From Brachymonas sp049977365 (lineage in GTDB: Bacteria; Pseudomonadota; Gammaproteobacteria; Burkholderiales; Burkholderiaceae_C), in contig NZ_JBNGEN010000003.1 in assembly GCF_049977365.1 (NCBI RefSeq), positions 62,001 to 126,000 on the forward strand: a DNA stretch of 64,000 nucleotides, read 5' to 3'. Numbering within the stretch: the stretch's first letter is position 1; each line of letters opens with the position of its first letter. Made by a program: the position numbers and the translations under genes. The notes under the pieces are model-generated. The model was not told the origin of the DNA. It saw only the letters and a list, made by a program, of their open reading frames with translations, and made no database searches. Positions 16,600 to 24,161 of this stretch are shown piece by piece.

Positions 16600-17943
16600 A
16601 TGACCGATTCTTCTGATTCCTCTGTCTCCTCCTCTCCCGATCCCAACCGCTGCCGCGTCATCGGCGTGCTCGATGACGGCGTGGCCAGCCTGGGTGCCAC
16701 GGCGCTCGCGCACCTGCGCACGGCCGATGTGGTCATCGGCGGTGCCCGCACGCTGGCTCTGTTCGGGCCGGAGCTGCGAGCCGACTGTGTGCGGCGCGAC
16801 CTGACCGGGCACCTGGCGCAGGTGCCCGAATGGATCCGCGAAGCCCGCGACCGCCACCAGCGCTGCGTGGTGCTGGCCACCGGCGATCCGCTCTGCCACG
16901 GCATCGCGCCGTATCTGGCGAGCCGCCTGTGCATCGAGGCGCTGGAGATCCTGCCCAACCTCAGCACCCTGCAGCTCGCGTGTGCCCGCCTCGGGCTGGC
17001 CTGGCAGGATGCCCGCATCGTCTCCGTGCATGCGCGCGACGCGGGCGAGTGGCAGACAGGCGCTCCGCCCAGCCACGGCCTCTATGCGCTGGCGCAGGCG
17101 CTGCGTGCCCACGACCGGCTGCTGGTGCTCACCAGCCCCGACAACACGCCCGCCCGCATTGCCCGCCTGCTGCTGGCCGAGGGGCTGGGCGACGCCTTTG
17201 CCATGGCCGTGGCCGAGAACCTGCTCCAGCCCGGCGAGCGCGTGCATGCACAGCTCACCGTGCAGGAAGCGGCCTCCGGCACCTTTGCCCCGCTCAACGT
17301 GGTGGTGCTGTGGCGCCTGCAGCCACGCCCCGATCCCGTGCTGCTGGGGCTGCCCGATGGCGCCTTCCACCAGCGGCAGCCCGACAAGGGACTCATCACC
17401 AAGCAGGAGGTGCGGGCCGTGTCGCTCGCGCGGCTGCAGCTGCGGCGCGACAGCACCGTCTGGGACATCGGCGCCGGCAGCGGCTCGGTCGGCCTCGAAG
17501 CCGCCCGTCTGTGCACGGCCGGGCACGTGTACGCCATCGAGAAGAACGAGGGCGACCACGCCATCGCGGGCCGCAACCATGCCGCCTTCGGAGTGAGCAA
17601 CTACAGCCTCTTTCATGGCCGTGCCCCCGAAGGGCTCGACGCCTGGCCCGACCCCGACGCCGTGTTCATCGGCGGTTCGGGCGGAGAGCTGGCGGGCCTC
17701 ATCGGCCTCATCCTGGGCCGGCTGCGCACCGGCGGCCATCTGGTAATGAACTTCGTCACCCTCGAAAACCTCGCCACCGCCACGGCCGCCCTGGCCGCAG
17801 CCGCCGACACCGATCCCGCCCTTCAGTGGGACGTGCTCCAGCTGCAGGCCGCCCGCAGCCGTCCCATCCTTCACATGCACCGCATGGCCGCCGAAAACCC
17901 GGTCTGGATCGTGTGCGCCTCCCGCGAGGAACCCCAGACATGA
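16600..17943 (+). CDS. cobL: Bifunctional precorrin-6Y C5,15-methyltransferase / C12-decarboxylase (CbiE-CbiT fusion, CobL-like)
   Basis: 447 aa with two domains. Residues about 14-215 are the CbiE tetrapyrrole methylase (IGVLDDGV at the start, ATGDPLCHGIA, ILPNLSTLQLACARLGL). Residues about 255-447 are the CbiT Rossmann methyltransferase (ITKQEVRAVSLARL, then the SAM motif WDIGAGSGSVGLEAA). The protein methylates C5 and C15 and decarboxylates the C12 acetate. The cobI start overlaps its stop. Confidence 0.95.
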   Translation: MTDSSDSSVSSSPDPNRCRVIGVLDDGVASLGATALAHLRTADVVIGGARTLALFGPELRADCVRRDLTGHLAQVPEWIREARDRHQRCVVLATGDPLCHGIAPYLASRLCIEALEILPNLSTLQLACARLGLAWQDARIVSVHARDAGEWQTGAPPSHGLYALAQALRAHDRLLVLTSPDNTPARIARLLLAEGLGDAFAMAVAENLLQPGERVHAQLTVQEAASGTFAPLNVVVLWRLQPRPDPVLLGLPDGAFHQRQPDKGLITKQEVRAVSLARLQLRRDSTVWDIGAGSGSVGLEAARLCTAGHVYAIEKNEGDHAIAGRNHAAFGVSNYSLFHGRAPEGLDAWPDPDAVFIGGSGGELAGLIGLILGRLRTGGHLVMNFVTLENLATATAALAAAADTDPALQWDVLQLQAARSRPILHMHRMAAENPVWIVCASREEPQT

Positions 17944-18851
17944 CCCTCTCCACACCGCCTTCTTCCGCAGCAGCTCCGGCGCTGCCTGCCCGCCCTGCCG
18001 GCCAGCCCCTGGGCCGGCTCATCGGCGTGTCGCTCGGCCCGGGCGATCCGGGCCTCATCACCCGCGCTGCCTGGGAGGCGCTCCAGCGCCGCGACTGCGC
18101 CTGGGTGTACCCGGCCCGCAGCGGCAAGACGCCGAGCTATGCGCTCGACATCGTCACCCGCGCCGGCCTGACGCCCCCCGACACCCACGGCCTGCTGCTG
18201 TTTCCCATGACGCACGACGGCGAAAAGCTCGCACGCGCCTGGCTCAAGGCCGCCGACACCGTGCTGCCCTGGCTCGCAGCGGGGCTGGACGTGCTTTTCC
18301 TCGTCGAGGGCGATGCCAGCACCTACGCCACCTTTGGCCATCTGGCCCGCACCGTGCAGGGGCTCGATGCGCGCGTGCAGGTGGAGATCATCGCCGGCGT
18401 CAATTCCTTCACCGCTGCCTGCGCCGATGCGGGCGTGCCCTTCGCCGAGCAGGACGACACCGTGGCCATCGTGCCCGCTGCCTACGGCGTGAGCGCCGTC
18501 GACCGCCTGCTGCCGGATTTCGACACGCTCGTGCTCATGAAGATCAAGCCCATCCTCGACGAGCTCATCGACTGGCTGGAAGCACGCCAGCTGCTCGAAG
18601 GCGCGCACTTCATCGAGCGCGTCGGTGCCGAGGACGAACGCCGCATGAGCGGCACCGCCCTGCGCGCGCTGCGCGGCACCCGGGTGAACTACCTCTCGCT
18701 GCTCATCGTGCGCCATCCGCACCGCGTGCGCGGCGAGCGCATCAAGGGCTGCCTGCGCAAGGCCGGCCCTGACGCAGCTCCCTCCGCCTCCGCCATTTTT
18801 CCCTCCATTTCCACCCCCACAGCCCCTACGGACGAAGAGAACGCCGCATGA
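17940..18851 (+). CDS. cobI: Precorrin-2 / cobalt-factor II C20-methyltransferase (CobI/CbiL)
   Basis: 303 aa. After a 20-residue Ala/Pro leader comes LIGVSLGPGDPGLITRAAWEAL, the tetrapyrrole methylase start typical of C20 enzymes, then VEGDASTYATFGHL and EIIAGVNSFTAACADAG. It adds the C20 methyl group that is later lost with ring contraction. The ATG at 17940 overlaps the cobL stop and the stop overlaps cbiG. Confidence 0.94.
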   Translation: MTLSTPPSSAAAPALPARPAGQPLGRLIGVSLGPGDPGLITRAAWEALQRRDCAWVYPARSGKTPSYALDIVTRAGLTPPDTHGLLLFPMTHDGEKLARAWLKAADTVLPWLAAGLDVLFLVEGDASTYATFGHLARTVQGLDARVQVEIIAGVNSFTAACADAGVPFAEQDDTVAIVPAAYGVSAVDRLLPDFDTLVLMKIKPILDELIDWLEARQLLEGAHFIERVGAEDERRMSGTALRALRGTRVNYLSLLIVRHPHRVRGERIKGCLRKAGPDAAPSASAIFPSISTPTAPTDEENAA

Positions 18852-19648
18852 GCCAGGACACCACCGTCGTCACCAGCGCCCCCGCCACCCCGCCCGAAGC
18901 CACGCGCGTGTGCATCGTCGCCATCACCCGCCACGGCGTGGCGCAGGCCCGCACCCTGGCCAGCCGCTGGCCCGAAGAGCTGCCGCCGCCCACGCTGTGC
19001 ACCTCGGCCAAGTTCGCCGCCGAATGGGCCAGCCTGCCGCAGCCCCAGCGCATCTACGAAGGCGCCCTGCGGGATGAAATCGCGCCCCTCTTTGCCCATT
19101 ACGACCAGATCGTCTTCTTCGTCTCGCTCGGCGCCGTGGTGCGCCTCATCGCGCCCCACCTCGTGAGCAAGGACGTCGACCCCGGCATCATCGTGGTCGA
19201 CGATGCGGGCCAGTACGTGATCCCCGTGCTCTCCGGCCATGTCGGCGGAGCCAACGCCTGGAGCGAGCGCGTGGCCGACCTGCTCGGCGCGGCGCCCGTG
19301 CTGACCACCGCCTCGGACGTGGGCCGCACCATCCCGGTCGACATCCTGGGCCGGCACCTGGGCTGGCGTGTCGAAGCCCCCAAGATCAACATCACCCGCG
19401 TCTCGGCCCACGTGGTCAACGGCGAGCCCATCGCCGTGGTGCAGGAAGCCGGCAGCCCCCACTGGTGGACCCGCCCCACGCCCCTGCCGGCCAACATCGA
19501 GCGCCTCACCCGGTTCGAGGACGTGGACCCCGCCCGCCACGCCGCCGTGCTCTGGATCACCCAGCGCCCCGTCGACGACGCCCTCTGGCAGCAGTGGGCC
19601 GAGCGGCTGGTGGTGTACCGCCCTCCGCAGGAAGAGCCCGCCGCATGA
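18848..19648 (+). CDS. cbiG: Cobalt-precorrin-5A hydrolase CbiG, N-terminal and central domains
   Basis: 266 aa. The sequence contains the CbiG N-terminal Rossmann-like part (VCIVAITRHGVAQA, then IVFFVSLGAVVRLIAPHL) and the conserved LSGHVGGANAWSERVADLLGA stretch. CbiG opens the delta-lactone of cobalt-precorrin-5A and releases acetaldehyde. The third domain of full-length CbiG (about 130 residues) is missing and is encoded by the next, overlapping gene, so the enzyme is split in two here. Confidence 0.93.
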   Translation: MSQDTTVVTSAPATPPEATRVCIVAITRHGVAQARTLASRWPEELPPPTLCTSAKFAAEWASLPQPQRIYEGALRDEIAPLFAHYDQIVFFVSLGAVVRLIAPHLVSKDVDPGIIVVDDAGQYVIPVLSGHVGGANAWSERVADLLGAAPVLTTASDVGRTIPVDILGRHLGWRVEAPKINITRVSAHVVNGEPIAVVQEAGSPHWWTRPTPLPANIERLTRFEDVDPARHAAVLWITQRPVDDALWQQWAERLVVYRPPQEEPAA

Positions 19649-20127
19649 GCGCAGCCCCCTCCAGCACACCAGGCACCTCCCGCCCCCCCGCCGCAGACCT
19701 GCCCCGGCTCGCGCTGGGACTCGGCTGCGACCGGGGCACTCCCGTCGCCACCCTGCGGCAGGCCGTGTCCGAGGCGCTCGCGCAGCTGGGGCGTGACTGG
19801 TCGGACATTGCCGCCGTGGCCAGCATCACCCTCAAGGCCGACGAGCCCGGGCTGCTCGCCCTCGCGGCCGAGCAGAGCTGGCAGATCCATTTCCATGCCC
19901 CGGCCGAGCTGGCTGCCGTGCCCGTGCCCCACCCGAGCGAAACCGTGCGCAAGTACACCGGCACCCCTTCGGTGAGCGAAGCCGCCGCCCTGCTGGCCGC
20001 CGGAGGCGGCACACACCCCGCGCCGCCCGCCGCCCTCGTCATCGAGAAACACAAACTTCGCGGAGCCGACGGCCGCAACGCCACCGTCTCCATGGCCCTT
20101 TTCCCTTTCCCTGCAGACCTTTCATGA
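19645..20127 (+). CDS. cobE: CobE / CbiG C-terminal domain protein
   Basis: 160 aa. After a Pro/Ser leader the conserved LALGLGCDRGTPVATLRQAV appears, then SITLKADEPGLLALA and the FHAPAELAAVPVPHPSETV and tail VIEKHKLRGADGRNATVSMA, the pattern of the CobE/CbiG_C family. As a separate protein it probably acts with the preceding CbiG. The ATG at 19645 overlaps the cbiG stop; the end overlaps cobJ. Confidence 0.93.
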   Translation: MSAAPSSTPGTSRPPAADLPRLALGLGCDRGTPVATLRQAVSEALAQLGRDWSDIAAVASITLKADEPGLLALAAEQSWQIHFHAPAELAAVPVPHPSETVRKYTGTPSVSEAAALLAAGGGTHPAPPAALVIEKHKLRGADGRNATVSMALFPFPADLS

Positions 20128-21146
20128 CCGATACCGTCCTCACTCCTTCCCCTTCCGCCCCTGCCGCCGTGGGCCGCATCGCGCTCGTCGGCATCGGCCC
20201 GGGCAGCGTCGACCACATGACCGCCCGTGCCCGCGAAGCCATCGCCGAGGCCGACGTGGTCATCGGCTACGTCACCTACATCAAGCTCGTGGCCGACCTT
20301 GTCGAAGGCAAGGAAATCATCCGCAAATCCATGACCGAGGAACTCGACCGCGCCGTCAGCGCGCTCGAAGCCGCCCGCGCCGGCAAGAAAGTCGCCCTCA
20401 TCTCCTCCGGCGACGCCGGCGTCTACGGCATGGCCGGCCCCACCTACGAAGTGCTCTTCCAGGCCGGCTGGACACCCGAGGGCGATGTCGAAGTCGAAAT
20501 CGTCCCCGGTGCCTCCGCCCTCAACAGCTGCGCCGCGCTCGTCGGCGCCCCCCTCACGCACGACTTCTGCGCCATCTCGCTCTCCGACCTGCTCACTCCC
20601 TGGCCCGTCATCGCCCGCCGGCTCGACGCCGCCGCCGCCGCCGACTTCGTCACCGCGCTCTACAACCCCAAGAGCGGCCGCCGCACGCGCCAGATCCAGG
20701 AAGCCCAGCGCCTGTTCCTGCGCCACCGCAGCCCCGACACCCCCGTGGCCATCGTCAAGAGCGCCTACCGCCGCCGCCAGTCCATCCAGTTCACCACCCT
20801 CGCGCAGATGGCCGAACACGACATCGGCATGCTCAGCACCGTGCTCATCGGCAACAGCAACACCTTCGTGCGCGACGGTCTCATGGTCACCCCCCGTGGC
20901 TATGCCAACAAGTACGACGTCGCCGGCGATGGCACCGCCCACGAAGGCGAAAAAGCCGGCCGCTCGCTGTCCACCGGCCTCCACGGCTGGCTCGACACCC
21001 TCCAGGCCGCCCACGCCGCAGGCACCACCATCGACCAGCTCGCCCACCAGTACCGCCTGCCGGCCGACTACATCCGCATCACCCTGCAGGATCCCCTGCA
21101 GCCCGAGAGCGACGACACCGCCGCCGCCGGGAAGACCGAAGCATGA
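20124..21146 (+). CDS. cobJ: Precorrin-3B C17-methyltransferase (CobJ/CbiH)
   Basis: 340 aa. The sequence shows ALVGIGPGSVDHMTARAREAI, DVVIGYVTYIKLV, LISSGDAGVYGMAGPTYEVL and VPGASALNSCAALVGAPL, diagnostic of the C17 methylase that also drives ring contraction. About 60 residues after the methylase core (from GTAHEGEKAGRSL on) form an extension of the kind seen in longer CbiH proteins. No iron-sulfur cysteine motif is present within it. Overlaps both neighbours by 4 bases. Confidence 0.95.
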   Translation: MTDTVLTPSPSAPAAVGRIALVGIGPGSVDHMTARAREAIAEADVVIGYVTYIKLVADLVEGKEIIRKSMTEELDRAVSALEAARAGKKVALISSGDAGVYGMAGPTYEVLFQAGWTPEGDVEVEIVPGASALNSCAALVGAPLTHDFCAISLSDLLTPWPVIARRLDAAAAADFVTALYNPKSGRRTRQIQEAQRLFLRHRSPDTPVAIVKSAYRRRQSIQFTTLAQMAEHDIGMLSTVLIGNSNTFVRDGLMVTPRGYANKYDVAGDGTAHEGEKAGRSLSTGLHGWLDTLQAAHAAGTTIDQLAHQYRLPADYIRITLQDPLQPESDDTAAAGKTEA

Positions 21147-21592
21147 GCGAACAGCAGACCCCGCAGCCCTCCTGCGCCTGCACGGCAGCAGACCCCGCCC
21201 CTGTCGCGGCACCCTGCACCGGCACAGAGCCGGCCTCCGGCGCGGCTGCCCCGCAGACACCGGCCGAAGGCGTCGTCAAGCCGCGCATCGGCGCCTACCG
21301 CCGCCACCTGCTCGTGTGCACCGGCCCACGCTGCACCCAGCACGGCGAATCGCAGCAGCTCTTCGACGCCCTCGGCGCCAAGTTCAAGGCCGCCGGCCTC
21401 GATCAGGGCGACCTCCGCGTCAAGCGCACCCGCGTAAGCTGCTTCGCCGCCTGCAAGGGCGGCCCCGTCGTCTGCGTCCAGCCCGACGGCACCTGGTACT
21501 ACAACGTCACCCCCGAAAACATGGACCGCATCATCGCCCAGCACCTCGTAGGCGGCCAGCCAGTCGAGGATCTGGTGTTCCATCAGGCATAG
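21143..21592 (+). CDS. Thioredoxin-fold [2Fe-2S] ferredoxin, CbiW-like
   Basis: 149 aa, last gene of the cobalamin operon. The N-terminal about 45 residues are low-complexity with several cysteines. From residue about 52 the (2Fe-2S) ferredoxin fold is seen: HLLVCTGPRCTQHGESQQL, then VSCFAACKGGPVVCVQPDGTWYYNV, with the four-cysteine C-x(n)-C...C-x3-C pattern of shethna-type thioredoxin-like ferredoxins. Such proteins (CbiW in Bacillus) occur in cobalamin operons and are thought to supply electrons for ring contraction or for the missing precorrin-6 reductase step. Confidence 0.85.
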   Translation: MSEQQTPQPSCACTAADPAPVAAPCTGTEPASGAAAPQTPAEGVVKPRIGAYRRHLLVCTGPRCTQHGESQQLFDALGAKFKAAGLDQGDLRVKRTRVSCFAACKGGPVVCVQPDGTWYYNVTPENMDRIIAQHLVGGQPVEDLVFHQA

Positions 21593-21708
21593 GGGCAGGA
21601 GAAGACTCTGTGCGTTGGGGCAGACAGGGGGCTGCCTGCCTCATTGCAGGGTCTTGCCGAGGAGGGTTGACGTGATTGTGGATTTCGCCACTTTTTCGAT
21701 TTCCCTGT

Positions 21709-22737
21709 TTACTCCTCAGCTCTGTTATCCCTGTACCAGGCGAGAAATGCATGGACAGGTTCACAAAACGCAACCTCGCCATCCTTGTCAACACGATCTG
21801 GCATAGACTGCAGCCACTTTTTCAGCCACTCGCACAATTTCTTGTCCTTGTTCCCTTTCTTCGGGTATTCCAAAGGAGTCTCCAGTGTTTCTGGATTCTG
21901 CACATACGTCGTGAAGTCGAGCCTAATCGTTTCCCCATCTTTGACGTAAATTTTCTCTAGGTCAGGGATCGGCCGTTGCGGCGCATCAATACGTATCGCT
22001 CCTTTTTTCCCCCAATAGACGGGAATCAGAATAGCGTTGGGGTCTTTCGGAAGCTCGGACTCTTTCCAGCCTTCATACACATCGAGTACATCGTGTTCCA
22101 CGCCAGATTGCTGTGTCAACGCACTGTTTGTTTCCTTAAGATGCCGTAGGGCTGTGTCACTAACATGATCGCGAAAAAACACGAAATAGATTTCTCGGTC
22201 TTTCATGTCTTCAGGTGACAGCTCCAGCAAACTTGTCTGATTCTTTTTGTTAGGGTTGCGCGTAGCGCGTCGCCTTCTCCAGGCCTCGTTGGCGGCATCG
22301 AGATCCGCCTGCGTGATGGGGCGCGCCTCACTCCACAGATCATCAAACCATACACTGGCCCGTTCCAATAGCGCAGAGTTTTTGGTGCACAAGCCAAGTT
22401 CATGAAATCCATCCACCTCGTTATCTTCCAAGCCAAGTCCATTACAGGACATATTGGCAGACCCTACCACCATGGCCTTGTTTGTCATAACAAGCTTTGC
22501 ATGGAGGGTATCTACCTGTTTAATTTCCATATTCTGTAAAGCCTGTAACTTCGGGATGACAGAAGGATTTGTTCCCCCCATGGAAAGGTTGCACAGAATG
22601 CGCAGCGATTTACCTTGCCATTTTTTAAAGATAGACTCACTGCCTTCCCCCCAAAAGGCAACAGCTACGCATGCTGAGTCAGCCTTTTCCAGAAGTTCAT
22701 GAATGGCGGATAGATAGCTTTTGTCGTGAAGCAGCAT
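21709..22737 (-). CDS. Phospholipase-D-fold (single HKD) protein, possible nuclease
   Basis: 342 aa from ATG 22737 (MLLHDKSYL), preceded by AAAAGGAATCACC. The N-terminal half is a PLD-type domain: the HKD-like motif reads LHAKLVMTNKAMVVGSANMS at about residues 97-116, with the catalytic His and Lys followed by the usual S-x-N. Only one HKD is present, so the active form would be a dimer, as in Nuc and the BfiI/NgoFVII-type nucleases. The C-terminal about 190 residues carry no motif I recognise. The gene is clearly AT-richer than its surroundings and sits beside an IS30 stump and a toxin-antitoxin pair, which suggests transfer. A defence nuclease is plausible but not shown. Confidence 0.8.
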   Translation of the reverse strand: MLLHDKSYLSAIHELLEKADSACVAVAFWGEGSESIFKKWQGKSLRILCNLSMGGTNPSVIPKLQALQNMEIKQVDTLHAKLVMTNKAMVVGSANMSCNGLGLEDNEVDGFHELGLCTKNSALLERASVWFDDLWSEARPITQADLDAANEAWRRRRATRNPNKKNQTSLLELSPEDMKDREIYFVFFRDHVSDTALRHLKETNSALTQQSGVEHDVLDVYEGWKESELPKDPNAILIPVYWGKKGAIRIDAPQRPIPDLEKIYVKDGETIRLDFTTYVQNPETLETPLEYPKKGNKDKKLCEWLKKWLQSMPDRVDKDGEVAFCEPVHAFLAWYRDNRAEE

Positions 22738-22862
22738 GGTGATTCCTTTTGTTGTCACATCCCGAACGATCATACGCTCGGCGGTCTCCAATCCGAAGCG
22801 CAACACTGCAGGTTGATGTTCGATGAAGGGCAGAGGAGTTTCTGTCTTCCACAGCGGCCATG

Positions 22863-23033
22863 TCATGCACTGTGCAAAGGCCTGTAGGGCGAGCGCCAAT
22901 CGAACATCTGCCTGGGGCGGTTGTTCATCAAGTCCGCCATGGAGTCCAGGGCCTCCTGGTCGTGCACACGCAGACCAGTTGCCTCCTGGTGGGCCGAGAC
23001 GCCTGAGATGGCTGATGTCGTCTTGGCCTTGTC
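22863..23033 (-). pseudogene. 3' remnant of an IS30-family transposase
   Basis: A 56-codon open stretch in this frame reads LRVHDQEALDSMADLMNNRP, then RQMFDWRSPYRP, and ends HSA-stop at 22863. This matches the C-terminal end of IS30-type transposases (HSQ-x2-LD-x-IAD-x-(L/I)N-x-RPRK-x(4)-W-x-(T/S)P). Nothing of the N-terminal HTH or DDE core is present, and an in-frame stop lies at 23034-23036. It is a decayed insertion-sequence fragment between the PLD gene and the toxin-antitoxin operon. Confidence 0.65.
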
Positions 23034-23166
23034 TCAGCTCCTTCAAGGCCGCCAAGTGCAGTTGGCGGGAGTGCCGGGGCCATGGCTGAACATTTCGAGA
23101 TGGCCGACGTCATTCGTCGTCGCACCGAATCTAGCGCACAAGAGCATGAGGATGTGCTGGCACTCG

Positions 23167-23193
23167 ATTTGTACGGTACCATTCCGTACAAAT
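23167..23193. promoter_or_regulatory. Palindromic operator of the DUF1778/GNAT toxin-antitoxin operon
   Basis: Perfect 10-bp inverted repeat ATTTGTACGG / CCGTACAAAT with a 7-nt spacer, ending 11 bp before the antitoxin start. TacA-type antitoxins bind palindromes at this place together with their toxins to autoregulate. Confidence 0.75.
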
Positions 23194-23204
23194 AGGGGTA
23201 TCTC

Positions 23205-23477
23205 ATGAACGCAAATTCCGCTCGTCTTGACCTTCGTCTCGAAGCCCGCGACAAGGAGCGCATCGCCAAGGCGGCTGCTCTGCGCGGCATGCCGCTGTCG
23301 TCGTTCGTGCGCAATGCCGTGTTGCGTGAAGCCGATGCCGCCATCGCCGCCGATACCGTCGTCACGCTGTCCGAGGCCGAATCGCGCCGCTTCCTGGACG
23401 CGCTGGACGCGCCTTTCCGCCCCAATGCCCGCCTGAAGCAGGCGATGGAGTCGGCTGCTGGCCTGACGCAGCGCTGA
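23205..23477 (+). CDS. DUF1778 antitoxin (TacA-like, ribbon-helix-helix)
   Basis: 90 aa. The N-terminus is a ribbon-helix-helix: strand ARLDLRLEARDKERI, then helices covering AKAAALRGMPLSSFVRNAVL. The C-terminal part (LSEAESRRFLDAL) is the region that wraps around and blocks the acetyltransferase toxin in this family. The stop is followed 3 bp later by the toxin start, so the two are coupled. A palindromic operator lies just upstream. Confidence 0.92.
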   Translation: MNANSARLDLRLEARDKERIAKAAALRGMPLSSFVRNAVLREADAAIAADTVVTLSEAESRRFLDALDAPFRPNARLKQAMESAAGLTQR

Positions 23478-23480
23478 GGC

Positions 23481-23972
23481 ATGGCGCTGACCTTCACCGT
23501 CCTGGACGGACGCCAGCACGATCGCGAAGGCTTCGCCTGCGGCGTGGCCGCGCTGGACGACTATCTGCGCCGCCGCGCCGGGCAGCATCAGCGCGATGGC
23601 ATCGCCACCACCCACGTGCTGATCGACGACACCGAGCCGGCCCGGATTCTCGGCTACTGCGCACTGTCGGCTGCGCAGCTGCATCTGCATGAGCTCCGCG
23701 AGGACGACCGCAAGCGGCTGCCCGCGTACCCGGTGCCGGCCATTCGCGTAGGCCGGCTGGCTGTCTCCCGTGCTGAGCAGGGTAAGGGGTACGGTGGGCT
23801 GCTCCTGGGGCATGCGGTCAATCGGGCCTTGTCCGTGCGGCAGACGATGGGCGTGCGCGTGCTGGTCGTGGATGCCAAGGATGCGCGGGCAGCCGCGTTC
23901 TACGAGAGCTTCGGCTTTCGGTGCACGGGCACATCGGCACGGACGCTCTATCTTCCCATTGGCTCGAATTGA
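23481..23972 (+). CDS. GNAT-family acetyltransferase toxin (TacT-like)
   Basis: 163 aa. The acetyl-CoA binding motif appears as VGRLAVSRAEQGKGYGGLLL and the final GNAT strand/helix as VDAKDARAAAFYESFGFR. Together with a DUF1778 antitoxin this is the TacAT arrangement, in which the toxin acetylates the amino acid on charged tRNAs and blocks translation. Which tRNA is targeted cannot be predicted here. Normal length; all core motifs intact, so probably active. Confidence 0.9.
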   Translation: MALTFTVLDGRQHDREGFACGVAALDDYLRRRAGQHQRDGIATTHVLIDDTEPARILGYCALSAAQLHLHELREDDRKRLPAYPVPAIRVGRLAVSRAEQGKGYGGLLLGHAVNRALSVRQTMGVRVLVVDAKDARAAAFYESFGFRCTGTSARTLYLPIGSN

Positions 23973-24161
23973 GAAATTGATTGCGTGCATGCACGGCGCC
24001 GTTTTCCATGATGGTGCTGTCTTCTCTCTGTCCTTCTTCACTGTCCTCCGTGACCTATTCCCGCCCCGGTGTGCACGCACGGCGGGAAGGGCTGGGCGCT
24101 GATGGACAATCGGGGGTGCATGGGGCCGTGTGGCCCTGTACGCGACAGGACAGGAGCAGCC

